64,000 bases of DNA from an uncultured Caulobacterales bacterium (lineage in GTDB: Bacteria; Pseudomonadota; Alphaproteobacteria; Caulobacterales; Maricaulaceae). Shown here piece after piece: positions 34,805 through 44,765 of this stretch (position 1 is the stretch's first letter; each line of letters begins with the position of its first letter). The translations under genes and the position numbers were made by a program. The stretch lies in assembly GCA_947503715.1 (NCBI GenBank), contig CANNER010000003.1, positions 434,001 to 498,000 on the forward strand, written 5' to 3'. The notes under the pieces were generated by a model. That model made no database searches, was not told the origin of the DNA, and saw only the letters and a program-made list of their open reading frames with translations.

Positions 34805-37765
34805 TTACTTCGCAAATGCGCCATCAAGGATGGCTTGCTGTTCTTTCTTATGTTTCACACTAATGCCCGTCGCTGTCGAGGCGGCAGCGGCACGTCCGAT
34901 GTAGCGGGGACGCGTATTTTTCGCGCCAATCGCGATGAGACTTTCCTCAAGGAACGGTTCGATAAAGCTCCACGCGCCCATATTTTTGGGTTCTTCCTGA
35001 CACCAGACCATATCCGCGTTCTTAAACCGGCTCAGTTCCAGTTGGATGGCGTCATCGGGATAGGGATAGAATTGCTCGACCCGCAGGAGATAGATGTCAT
35101 TGCGGCCATTCTTCTCACGCTCTTCGAACAAGTCGTAATAGACCTTACCCGAGCAGAGAATGACGCGTTTGATCTTACTATCCGCCGCGAGTTTAATCTG
35201 GCTGACCTCCGGATTATAATGCGCGTCATCCCAGAGCAGACGATGGAACTCACTGCCTGGTCCCATTTCCTCGAAAGTCGAGACGCAAAGCTTATTCCGC
35301 AGCAATGACTTCGGGCTCATATTGATGAGCGGTTTCCGGAATTTCCGTTTTACCTGACGGCGCAGCGCATGGAAATAATTGGCAGGTGTAGAAATATTCG
35401 TCACCTGCATATTATCTTCGGCACATTGCTGGAGGTAGCGTTCGAGACGCGCCGAACTATGTTCCGGTCCCTGCCCCTCATAACCATGCGGCAGCAGCAT
35501 CACGAGACCCGACATGCGCAGCCATTTTTGCTCTGCCGAGCTGATAAATTGATCGACCATGACCTGCGCGCCATTGGCGAAATCACCAAATTGCGCTTCC
35601 CAAATTGTCAGGGCTTCGGGTGCAGCGGTTGAGAACCCATATTCAAAGCCAAGCACGGCTTCCTCGGACAAATGAGAGTTCAGGACCTGATAATATTCCT
35701 GGTCCGGGTCGAGATTATTCAGCGGCGCATATTTTTCTTCGGTTTTTTGATCGATGAAATTGGATTGACGTTGCGAGAATGTCCCACGTTCAGAATCCTG
35801 ACCCGACAGACGTACGGGATGACCTTCCGTAATCAGCGTTCCGAAGGCGAGATGTTCAGCCAAGCCCCAGTCAATGTCGCGACCGGATTCAATTCTCTCC
35901 GCGCGGGCCTTGATAATACGCTTGAGTGTGCGGTGCATGTTTAGCGAGTTCGGCACCGTCACGATGGACGTGCCGATTTCTTTCAGCTTTGAAATCTCTA
36001 CAGCTGTATCGCCGCCGCGTTTTCCGTCTTTCGCCGTTGGCAGTGACATACCCTGCCAGACACCTTGCAACCAATCCGGTTGCTTCGTCTCATAAGATTT
36101 AGCCTCTTCAAAATCCGCATCCAACTTGGCGTAGAAATCATCGATTTTCTTCTGCGCTTCGGCTTCGGTCAGGTCGCCCTGCGCAATGAGGCGTTCCGCA
36201 TAAATCTGGCGCGTAGACGGACGGCCATTGATCGCTTGATACATGAGTGGTTGCGTGAAAGACGGATCATCACCCTCATTATGGCCGTAGCGACGGTAGC
36301 AGACGATATCGAGCACGACGTCTTTTCCGAATTTCTGGCGATATTCCGTCGCGACGCGCGCCGCGAAGACAACCGCTTCGGGGTCGTCGCCATTCACGTG
36401 AAAGACGGGCGCTTCGACCATAAAGGCCACGTCCGAACAATATTGACCGGAGCGATATTCATCCGGCGTCGTCGTAAAGCCGATCTGGTTATTGACAACA
36501 ACATGGATCGTGCCGCCCGTGCGGTAGCCGACGAGCTGGCTCATCTGGAAACTTTCCATGACGACGCCCTGCCCGGCAAAAGCGCTATCCCCATGCAGGA
36601 TGACCGCCATGACTTCTTCGGGTTTATGCGTGCGATATGTGCCGGAGGCCATTTGCTGTTTCGCGCGGGTTTTCCCCATCACGACGGGGGCGACGACTTC
36701 CAAATGGGACGGGTTCGGCGCAAGGGAGAGATGGACTTTATTGCCGTCAAATTCGCGGTCATCGGACACGCCGAGATGGTATTTTACGTCACCAGAACCA
36801 AAATCTTCCGCGCCCGCTGCAACACCGCCTAGAAATTCGTAAAAAATCGCAGAGTAAGGCTTCTGCATAACAGACGCCATGACATTGAGACGCCCGCGAT
36901 GGGGCATGCCGAAATTGATGTCTTTCAGCCCAAGTTGACCGCCGCGTTTGATAATCTGCTCCAGCGCAGGCAGCAGACTTTCCGCTCCGTCAATGCCAAA
37001 CCGTTTCGTGCCGGGATAGCGCTTGTGAATGAGTTGCTCAAAGGTCTCGCCCTCGATCAGCTTTTGCAGAATCGCAAGACGGCCTTCCTTGGAGAAGCTG
37101 ATCTCTTTTTCAGGACCTTCCAGACGTTCCTGAATCCAGCTTTTCTCTTCCGGATCAGACACCTGCATGAACTGTACGCCGAGCGTTTCGCAATAGGTGC
37201 GTTTCAAAATTTCGAGGATCGTGTTTAGCGTCGCATATTCGAGACCCAAGACACCGTCGATGAAAATATCGCGGTCCATATCGTCCGGGCCAAAACCGTA
37301 ACTCGCCGGGTCCAGTTCAGGATGAAGCCCCGGCTTTTGCAGACCCAGCGGATCCAGATTGGCAATCAAATGCCCCCGCGCACGGTAAGCCCTAATGAGC
37401 ATGATGGCATGGAGGGAGTCCTCTGCTGCGCGCTTTATGGCATCATCGGATAGATCAGGGTTTGCCGCCTTCACTTTGGCCTGCGCCGCAGCAGGACTGT
37501 CGCCCCAATCCCCAGTCAGCGCGGCCGTCAGGTCCGGCGATGGGTCAGACGCATGTGCATCGCGCTTCCAAACCGGACCATCGGCATTCTTTTTCGCAAT
37601 TGTGCGATCTTCGCCGAGAGAGGCAAAGTACTTCCGAAAAGATGGGTCCACACTGGACGGATTGGCGGCATATTTCGCCTGCATCTGTTCCAGATAGGCG
37701 GCATTTCCACCATCGAGAAAGAGTGTGTCGAGGAAATCTTGGTTCCGTTCAGAACGGTCGGTCAT
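34805..37765 (-). CDS. sucA: 2-oxoglutarate dehydrogenase E1
   Basis: Thiamine-diphosphate enzyme of 986 aa that decarboxylates 2-oxoglutarate and passes succinyl to E2. Typical OdhA pieces are the N-terminal FLDTLFLDGGNAAYLEQM (E2-binding segment), the GMPHRGRLNVM block, the ThDP motif ending in NNQIGFTT and the C-terminal HGYEGQGPEHSSARLERYLQ. It is the first gene of sucA-odhB, with its own upstream region after the sucCD terminator. Confidence 0.96.
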   Translation of the reverse strand: MTDRSERNQDFLDTLFLDGGNAAYLEQMQAKYAANPSSVDPSFRKYFASLGEDRTIAKKNADGPVWKRDAHASDPSPDLTAALTGDWGDSPAAAQAKVKAANPDLSDDAIKRAAEDSLHAIMLIRAYRARGHLIANLDPLGLQKPGLHPELDPASYGFGPDDMDRDIFIDGVLGLEYATLNTILEILKRTYCETLGVQFMQVSDPEEKSWIQERLEGPEKEISFSKEGRLAILQKLIEGETFEQLIHKRYPGTKRFGIDGAESLLPALEQIIKRGGQLGLKDINFGMPHRGRLNVMASVMQKPYSAIFYEFLGGVAAGAEDFGSGDVKYHLGVSDDREFDGNKVHLSLAPNPSHLEVVAPVVMGKTRAKQQMASGTYRTHKPEEVMAVILHGDSAFAGQGVVMESFQMSQLVGYRTGGTIHVVVNNQIGFTTTPDEYRSGQYCSDVAFMVEAPVFHVNGDDPEAVVFAARVATEYRQKFGKDVVLDIVCYRRYGHNEGDDPSFTQPLMYQAINGRPSTRQIYAERLIAQGDLTEAEAQKKIDDFYAKLDADFEEAKSYETKQPDWLQGVWQGMSLPTAKDGKRGGDTAVEISKLKEIGTSIVTVPNSLNMHRTLKRIIKARAERIESGRDIDWGLAEHLAFGTLITEGHPVRLSGQDSERGTFSQRQSNFIDQKTEEKYAPLNNLDPDQEYYQVLNSHLSEEAVLGFEYGFSTAAPEALTIWEAQFGDFANGAQVMVDQFISSAEQKWLRMSGLVMLLPHGYEGQGPEHSSARLERYLQQCAEDNMQVTNISTPANYFHALRRQVKRKFRKPLINMSPKSLLRNKLCVSTFEEMGPGSEFHRLLWDDAHYNPEVSQIKLAADSKIKRVILCSGKVYYDLFEEREKNGRNDIYLLRVEQFYPYPDDAIQLELSRFKNADMVWCQEEPKNMGAWSFIEPFLEESLIAIGAKNTRPRYIGRAAAASTATGISVKHKKEQQAILDGAFAK

Positions 37766-37907
37766 GCAGTGTCGCCTTGGGCTGTGCGTCTAAAATCCTT
37801 CATCGCCTCTAGCAGTGTGAAAACAAGCTGTCACCGATGGATGTGAGGTAGATGTAGAAAATACGGGCGAACGGCCAAAAGGTGCCGAAACAAAGTTAAA
37901 TTGGTAC

Positions 37908-37936
37908 AAAAAAGCCGCTTCAAATGAAGCGGCTTT
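37908..37936 (-). terminator. Terminator between sucD and sucA
   Basis: Perfect 9-bp stem AAGCCGCTT / AAGCGGCTT with a 6-nt loop and a run of T on the minus strand (TTTTTTG). It lies about 25 bp after the sucD stop and about 140 bp before the sucA start. Confidence 0.85.
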
Positions 37937-37959
37937 GTATCTCTTATCCTACAGGCGCC

Positions 37960-38844
37960 CTACCCGTTCAACAGGTCCATCATCGTCACGCCGAGTTTGG
38001 CGGGAGATTGACTGACACGGATGCCCGCTTTTTCCATCGCCGCGATTTTATCTTCAGCGCCGCCTTTGCCGCCGGAAACAATCGCGCCCGCATGGCCCAT
38101 GGTCCGACCCGGAGGCGCCGTGCGGCCTGCGATGAAACCGACCATCGGCTTGGAAATACCTTTCTTGGCCATATGCGCGATATATTCCGCCGCTTCTTCT
38201 TCAGCGGAGCCACCGATTTCGCCGATCATGATGATCTGTTTTGTCTCGTCATCGTGGAGGAAGAGCTCAAGGCAGTCGATGAAGTTCGTCCCGTTAATAG
38301 GGTCACCGCCAATGCCGATGGCTGTGGTCTGGCCGAGGCCGACCTGCGTGGTCTGGAACACAGCTTCATAAGTCAGCGTGCCGGAGCGCGAAACCACACC
38401 ACATGTGCCCTTGGAGAAAATCTTACCCGGCATGATGCCGATTTTGCACTCATCCGGGGTTAAAACGCCGGGGCAGTTTGGTCCGATGAGGCGGGACTTG
38501 GACCCTTGCAAGGCGCGTTTCACGGGGATCATGTCAGAGACAGGAATCCCTTCCGTAATCGCGATGATGAGTTCCATCTCCGCATCAATCGCCTCCAGAA
38601 TGGAGTCTGCCGCGAAGGGTGGTGGCACATAGATAACCGTCGCCGTCGCGCCCGTTGCATGTTTGGCTTCGGCCACTGTGTCATAGTTCGGGAGGCCGAT
38701 ATGCGTCGTGCCCCCTTTACCCGGCGTCACGCCTGCGACCATTTTGGTCCCGTATTCAAGGCCCTGTTCCGTATGGAACGTGCCCGTTTTACCGGTCATC
38801 CCCTGCGTGATGACCTTGGTGTCTTTGTTGATTAATACTGACAT
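37960..38844 (-). CDS. sucD: Succinyl-CoA synthetase alpha subunit
   Basis: ADP-forming succinate-CoA ligase alpha subunit, 294 aa. The CoA-binding Rossmann domain begins with [20 protein letters not shown]. The phosphorylated His lies in the [17 protein letters not shown] segment (about residue 246). Length and motifs are standard. It is third in the sucC-orf-sucD operon, starting 7 bp after the small inserted ORF, and is followed by a terminator. Confidence 0.96.
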   Translation of the reverse strand: MSVLINKDTKVITQGMTGKTGTFHTEQGLEYGTKMVAGVTPGKGGTTHIGLPNYDTVAEAKHATGATATVIYVPPPFAADSILEAIDAEMELIIAITEGIPVSDMIPVKRALQGSKSRLIGPNCPGVLTPDECKIGIMPGKIFSKGTCGVVSRSGTLTYEAVFQTTQVGLGQTTAIGIGGDPINGTNFIDCLELFLHDDETKQIIMIGEIGGSAEEEAAEYIAHMAKKGISKPMVGFIAGRTAPPGRTMGHAGAIVSGGKGGAEDKIAAMEKAGIRVSQSPAKLGVTMMDLLNG

Positions 38845-38851
38845 CGGAGGC

Positions 38852-39061
38852 TTACCTCTTTTCCAATTTTGTTCTTATGGCTTTTAACTCAACCAAAATT
38901 TCTTTTTGTGCTGCTGAAATCTCTTCAGTTTTAACAGCCAATTCCCGAGTTACGTCATCTTGTCTCGCGTTCTTGCGAAGCACTAATCTAACAACGCCAA
39001 AGACCAATCCACTTGCAAGCGCAAGTCCAATAAAGCCTTTCAGCGTTGTAGGATCAGACAA
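38852..39061 (-). CDS. Small TM/coiled-coil protein between sucC and sucD
   Basis: A 69-aa protein with one membrane helix (about residues 10-28) and a C-terminal charged helix ([20 protein letters not shown]) likely to form a coiled coil. Start and stop are 15 bp from sucC and 7 bp from sucD, so it is translated within the operon. I recognise no family. A membrane anchor for the soluble TCA enzyme is possible but speculative. It is unusual, since sucC and sucD are normally adjacent. Confidence 0.6.
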   Translation of the reverse strand: MSDPTTLKGFIGLALASGLVFGVVRLVLRKNARQDDVTRELAVKTEEISAAQKEILVELKAIRTKLEKR

Positions 39062-39076
39062 TGAAGATCAACTCCT

Positions 39077-40270
39077 CTACCCCTTAACCGCCGCGACGAT
39101 CTTCTGTGCGGCATCGTCCAGATCATCCGCGGCAATCACATTCAGACCTGAATTTCTGATGATTTCTTTACCCGCTTCGACATTCGTGCCTTCAAGGCGG
39201 ACGACGAGGGGAACTTCGAGGCCGACTTCTTTGACCGCGTCCACAGCACCTTGGGCGATGATGTCACATTTCATGATACCGCCGAAGATATTGATGAGGA
39301 TGCCTTCGACTTTGTCGTCAGAGGTCAGGATTTTGAAGGCCGCGACGATATTTTCTTTTGTCGCGCCGCCGCCCACATCGAGGAAGTTGGCAGGTTCTGC
39401 GCCGTAGAGTTTGATGATGTCCATTGTGGACATGGCCAAACCCGCACCGTTGACCATACAGCCAATGTTTCCGTCGAGAGCGACATAGGAGAGGTCGAAT
39501 TTTTTAGCTTCCGTCTCTTTGCTGTCTTCTTCGGTAATGTCGCGCAGCTCTTGAATGTCTTTATGACGATAGAGCGCATTTTCATCAAAGCTGATTTTCG
39601 CATCGAGACAGTGAAGGCGTTGATCCTCTGTCACGATGAGCGGGTTGATTTCCAACATCGCCATGTCTTTGGCGAGGAAACCTTCATAGAGGATCTTGCC
39701 GAGCTTGCCCGCTTGTTTCGCGAGATCGCCTTTCAGCTCCAGCGCTTTGGACAATTTACGCCCGTGATGCGGCATGAAGCCCGTCGCGGGGTCGATGTCG
39801 AAATTGATCACTTTTTCCGGTGTGTCATGTGCGACGGCTTCGATATCCATACCGCCTTCGGTCGAGACGATGAAGGACACGCGGGATGTCTCGCGGTTGA
39901 TAATGATGGAGAGATAGAGCTCGCGGTCAATGTCGGAGCCGTGTTCAATATAAAGACGGTTGACCTGTTTGCCGTGCTCGTCCGTTTGTTCAGTCACAAG
40001 ATATTCGCCGAGCATTTCGCCCGCGTTTTTCACAACATCGTCGACAGAGAACGCGAGACGCACGCCGCCTTTGGCATCAGCCGGTGCACCGATAAATTTA
40101 CCTTTACCGCGGCCGCCCGCATGGATTTGGGATTTGACGACCCAGAGCGGTCCGCCGAGTTTTTCGGCGGCGGCTTTCGCCTCTGACGCTTTGAAGATCG
40201 CGATGCCTTCGCTGACGGGGGCGCCGATGGATTTGAGGACAGCTTTGCCCTGATATTCGTGGATATTCAT
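39077..40270 (-). CDS. sucC: Succinyl-CoA synthetase beta subunit
   Basis: ATP-grasp subunit of succinate-CoA ligase, 397 aa, making succinate, CoA and ATP/GTP from succinyl-CoA. Signatures include [12 protein letters not shown] at the start, [29 protein letters not shown] and the [12 protein letters not shown] block. Length and start are standard. It opens the operon; 3.4 kb of other genes separate it from mdh, which precedes it directly in many alphaproteobacteria. Confidence 0.96.
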   Translation of the reverse strand: MNIHEYQGKAVLKSIGAPVSEGIAIFKASEAKAAAEKLGGPLWVVKSQIHAGGRGKGKFIGAPADAKGGVRLAFSVDDVVKNAGEMLGEYLVTEQTDEHGKQVNRLYIEHGSDIDRELYLSIIINRETSRVSFIVSTEGGMDIEAVAHDTPEKVINFDIDPATGFMPHHGRKLSKALELKGDLAKQAGKLGKILYEGFLAKDMAMLEINPLIVTEDQRLHCLDAKISFDENALYRHKDIQELRDITEEDSKETEAKKFDLSYVALDGNIGCMVNGAGLAMSTMDIIKLYGAEPANFLDVGGGATKENIVAAFKILTSDDKVEGILINIFGGIMKCDIIAQGAVDAVKEVGLEVPLVVRLEGTNVEAGKEIIRNSGLNVIAADDLDDAAQKIVAAVKG

Positions 40271-40377
40271 GGAGGTTCCATTTTGTGGAATTGATCGAAT
40301 GTGGGGGCGTTATAACGTCCCCTGCACCCGTCGCAACCGTCCAGTCGTAACCTTTTATCAAGATTCGCATATAACGA

Positions 40378-40770
40378 CTATGCGAAGAAGAGCATCCACA
40401 TTGTCCGCCCGGGCATGAAAGCGAAAAACCCGGGAATGAGGAGCGCGGCAAAATACATTGTCAGAACATGTCGGCGGTGGCGTTTCACATCGCCTTTGCG
40501 AATGGAGGAGATGATTTGATACATCCCGATAAAGGTGATTGGCACGAAAATATGAATCCAGGAGAAAGACCCGTCATTCAAGTCACGAATGAAAATCGCG
40601 GTTGTTGCCGTCGCGATCATCAGCAGGCCGAAAATTCGGCCTGCCAGTTTATGCGCCTTTGTTCCCTTACGCCGCATCAGGACATAGGCACCGAGGAAAA
40701 ACGCCCCGATGGCGACCAGCATATGGATTTGAATGGCGAGGCTGGCTTGGGTGAAATATTCGATATTCAT
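40378..40770 (-). CDS. DUF2306-like small membrane protein
   Basis: A 130-aa protein with four membrane helices. I start at MNIEYF (40770), where AAAGGAG lies 6 bp upstream; the in-frame extension to 40809 is less supported. A His-rich loop (KAHKLAGR; later KRHRRHVLTMY) separates helices, as is typical of DUF2306/YozB-type proteins, some of which bind haem or take part in cytochrome-like complexes. It is divergent from the LytTR regulator, which probably controls it. Confidence 0.7.
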   Translation of the reverse strand: MNIEYFTQASLAIQIHMLVAIGAFFLGAYVLMRRKGTKAHKLAGRIFGLLMIATATTAIFIRDLNDGSFSWIHIFVPITFIGMYQIISSIRKGDVKRHRRHVLTMYFAALLIPGFFAFMPGRTMWMLFFA

Positions 40771-40895
40771 GATCATCTCCTTTTGGATGATCGCACTCAA
40801 CCGATTCACTCGCCCTCACACCAGCGGGTTTACGCGAACCCACAGCTTCCCTTCGTGAACCGACTTGAAAAAAGACCTCCCGCCGTTCACGATAC

Positions 40896-41639
40896 GTGAA
40901 TGACAAGGCCAGAACTCCAGTAATGCCGCAGGTTTCCATACATCATATTTTAAAAGGCCTGCTCACCCCGCTTCTTGCGGGCGTCGTATTGGCCATCCTC
41001 GCGCCGTTCGGTACGAGTAGCTTTTCAGTTGCGTTCCGGTTGATCTATTGGATCGGCCTGACACTTGCGGGCGGTCTCGGCGCGATGGGGGCACATTTCA
41101 TTTTAAGTCGGAAAGCGCCAGCCACATCCGTCTTGATTTGGGCCGGATTGCAATCCGCCGGCGCAACTCTGGCCGTCGCGCCATTTGTTTTTAATCTCCA
41201 CACACATTCGGGTTTCGGCCCTATTCTCACGACCCTCTTTTGCATCTGGGTTGTTGCAATTGTCATTACAGCTTTTGGGCAATTGGCGGGCCGCAGACAT
41301 ATCTCAACGGAGCCGGAGCCAAGTCGCCCCGCCCTCCTCGACCGCCTGCCAGCAAGTTTTCGTGATGCAACGCTCTACGCGATTAGTTCAGAGGATCATT
41401 ATGTCCGCATTCACTCGGCAGCGGGCGAGCATATGCTGCTTATGCGGTTGACAGATGCGGAAGACCTTGCCGCGCCTCTGGTCGGGCTAAAACCACACCG
41501 CAGTTGGTGGGTCGCCGAAGCAGGCGTCGAATCGGTTACAAAATCCAGTGGAAAGACGATCATCCAAATCAAATCCGGCACAGTCGTCCCCGTCAGTCGC
41601 GAAGGCGCGAAACGTGTGAGAGAGGCCGGCTGGATTTAA
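40896..41639 (+). CDS. Membrane-bound LytTR-domain transcriptional regulator
   Basis: A 247-aa protein with four membrane helices (about residues 20-140) followed by a LytTR DNA-binding domain (about 155-245) containing ISSEDHYVRIHSAAGEHMLLMRLTD and RSWWVAEAGV. Membrane-embedded LytTR regulators form a known class whose activity is set by a membrane signal or a partner membrane protein. The gene is divergent from a DUF2306-type membrane protein, so a sensor and regulator pair is likely. Confidence 0.85.
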   Translation: MNDKARTPVMPQVSIHHILKGLLTPLLAGVVLAILAPFGTSSFSVAFRLIYWIGLTLAGGLGAMGAHFILSRKAPATSVLIWAGLQSAGATLAVAPFVFNLHTHSGFGPILTTLFCIWVVAIVITAFGQLAGRRHISTEPEPSRPALLDRLPASFRDATLYAISSEDHYVRIHSAAGEHMLLMRLTDAEDLAAPLVGLKPHRSWWVAEAGVESVTKSSGKTIIQIKSGTVVPVSREGAKRVREAGWI

Positions 41640-41705
41640 TCTTTCACTTGTTCGACTGTTTAACGGCCGCCTAGCGCACAAACCGTGAGTAAAAGACGAC
41701 TCTCC

Positions 41706-42212
41706 TTAATTCAGGTCAATCATTTTGATGTCTTCACCCGCCTCCAAGGTAAAAGCAGCCTCTTCAAATTCAGGCGCTGAAAAGGGATCAGACGCGTCAT
41801 TTGAGAAATAATAATCCTCTGTCGGTATCCCAAAGGCCCCTGTGTCCAGTTCGCCATTCCCGTTCTCATCGTGATAGAGTTTGAACGCATATTGCCCGGC
41901 GGCCAGGCCCTCAAAGACCACTTGCGTTTCAGGGCCATCAATTCTGACTTGCGCGTCCCGCAATGGCGCAGCCTCTTCATCAAAAGCGGCAGCGTCGGCA
42001 TAAAGCGCGACCATCATCTGGCCCGTCGCCGCCTCATATCCCGTCACGTTTAAAACAAGTCGGGATATGTTTTGTGACATTGGCGAAGACTGCGATTCAG
42101 AGTGTTGCGCGACCGTAACGTCGGGCTGCGACGCCGCCGTCTGGCACCCCCCGAAACAGAAGCTGAGCGATAGAGTTGTGGCGAGAAAATTTAAGGTCTT
42201 AACATGTGTCAT
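41706..42212 (-). CDS. DUF2141 lipoprotein
   Basis: A 168-aa protein with a lipoprotein-like signal (SLSFCFGGCQTA). The DUF2141 core follows: LVLNVTGYEAATGQMMVALYADAAAF, then the calcium-like loop HDENGNGELD. It shares this layout with the DUF2141 protein at 24.9 kb. Its role is unknown. A TTTTATC-type stretch is the only upstream feature noted. Confidence 0.75.
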   Translation of the reverse strand: MTHVKTLNFLATTLSLSFCFGGCQTAASQPDVTVAQHSESQSSPMSQNISRLVLNVTGYEAATGQMMVALYADAAAFDEEAAPLRDAQVRIDGPETQVVFEGLAAGQYAFKLYHDENGNGELDTGAFGIPTEDYYFSNDASDPFSAPEFEEAAFTLEAGEDIKMIDLN

Positions 42213-42369
42213 ATTTTATCAACGTGTCAGGGGGCGGTTTGGTTTCAACCCCGCTGGTATTCTTTTTCAAAAAGAACCGCATCAAGTCGAAACAGACCGC
42301 AATTTCCACTTGCCCTTCCCGCCGGACAGATTTATCCGCGCCACACTTTTAAGAGAACAATCACGGCAT

Positions 42370-42456
42370 GGACGGGTGGCTGAGTGGTTGAAAGCGCCGG
42401 ATTCGAAATCCGGTATGGGTGCAAGCCCATCGGGGGTTCGAATCCCTTCCCGTCCT
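42370..42456 (+). tRNA. tRNA-Ser (CGA)
   Basis: Class II cloverleaf: acceptor stem GGACGGG (42370-42376) pairs with CCCGTCC (42449-42455), an anticodon stem CCGGA/TCCGG with loop TTCGAAA gives anticodon CGA, and there is a long variable arm. The base at position 73 is T, whereas serine tRNAs almost always have G. CCA is not encoded. Two G-U pairs occur in the T stem. Confidence 0.9.
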
Positions 42457-42464
42457 CCGGTTGC

Positions 42465-43446
42465 CTAGACCATCCCGCCATCGTCTCCTTCAAAATTCAG
42501 GATATCATCCGCGTCGAGGTCTTCGAGATCGAACCTGACGAGCCGTATGATTTCTTCCGTGGCTAAGGTCAGGACAGAGTCAGATCCGTCTTGAACGGCG
42601 CCGTCCAGTGCCGCTTGGATTTCAGCGTCTGAAAAATCTGATAGATCTAGCAAATCTGTATCGTCTTCGAAATCTTCAATAATCGTTATTCCGTCACCTA
42701 ATCCGACAACGAAAATGTCTGCGCCCTCACCACCTGCTAGACTGTCCGTGCCCGCGTCGCCGGATAAGATGTCATCACCTGCATCACCCAGAAGTGTGTC
42801 ATCGCCGCGGCCACCATTGACGATATCATTATCATCACCCGCTGTTATACGGTCATTGCCGTTGCCGCCGGATACAATATCTTCACCGGGTCCGCTGCGA
42901 ATAGCGTCATTATTGGCGCCGCCATCTATAGTGTCGTTGCCCGACCTGTGAAAATTTTGTCATTACCGGAGTCACCGAAAACAACATTGTCACGGGTTCC
43001 ACTTTGGATAGAGTCATCGCCTGATCCACCCCGCATGTAGTCATCACCCCTGCCGCCAAAGATGCGGTCATTTCCGGCTCCGCCCAAAATATAGTCATCA
43101 CTGGCAGCGCCACTGATCGTATCATTACCGCCACGTGCGACGATTAGAGTATCTGGAAACGGTTCTCCGGTTACGATACCCGTGAAGACTTCAAGTACAT
43201 TGTCCCATCATCCCCATATATACGGCTCTCAGCATCTCGAGGCCTAATGACATCACTCGATGGAGAAACGCCCGGAAATTCTACCAAGGCGGATGTGAAG
43301 GTCGGAATGTTTGCAATAAGGACATCGGGAGAAAATATCAGCGTTTCAAAAATTTCAAACTCAGGCCGATTAAATAAAAGCCAATAGTCTGCCAAAATGG
43401 AAGTCTGAAAGTCTGTTTTAAAATTTGTGGTGAAATCAACTTGCAT
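42465..43446 (-). pseudogene. RTX calcium-binding protein broken by two frameshifts
   Basis: Reading the minus strand from ATG 43446, an N-terminal part of about 80 residues runs into TAA at 43171. A shift of one base in the GGG run near 43203-43206 restores a frame with RTX nonapeptide repeats (GGNDTISGAAS, GGAGNDRIFGG, GGRGDDYMRGG). A second one-base loss at about 42946 is needed to continue through SGNDTIDGG, GNGNDRITAG and GDAGDDILSG to the C-terminal 62-residue part ending at 42465. Restored, it would be about 327 aa: a secreted calcium-binding protein with a type I secretion-like tail. Either a decayed gene or two base-calling errors. Confidence 0.8.
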
Positions 43447-43532
43447 TATTACGCTCCTAAAATGCTTGATTGACTATCTTAGATATGAGGCATCCCACAA
43501 GTTCCGAGCTTTTTTTATCCCTCTAGAAGTTA

Positions 43533-43563
43533 AAAACAAAAAACGGGCCCGAAGGCCCGTTTG
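43533..43563 (-). terminator. Terminator after tRNA-Met
   Basis: Stem AACGGGC / GCCCGTT with a short loop, followed on the minus strand by TTTTTTGTTTT. It lies about 10 bp after the tRNA 3' end. Confidence 0.8.
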
Positions 43564-43571
43564 AATTTAAA

Positions 43572-43648
43572 TGGTACGCGCAGCAGGACTTGAACCTGCG
43601 ACCTGTCCATTATGAAGGGACGGCTCTAACCAACTGAGCTATACGCGC
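43572..43648 (-). tRNA. tRNA-Met (CAT)
   Basis: Cloverleaf of 77 nt with encoded CCA. Acceptor GCGCGTA pairs with TGCGCGT (two G-U pairs), D arm GCTC-GAGC, anticodon loop TTCATAA with anticodon CAT, T arm GCAGG/CCTGC. G1-U72 and the absence of initiator features suggest elongator Met; tRNA-Ile2 with CAT modified to lysidine cannot be excluded. Position 31-39 is a C-T mismatch in the anticodon stem. Confidence 0.9.
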
Positions 43649-43674
43649 ATCAGTAAAGTCGCCGTCTCAAAAGA

Positions 43675-44721
<1,047 letters not shown>

Positions 44722-44765
44722 TCATTCCCGCATGGCAAGCGCAAAATACTGGCGGGTCGATGTCT

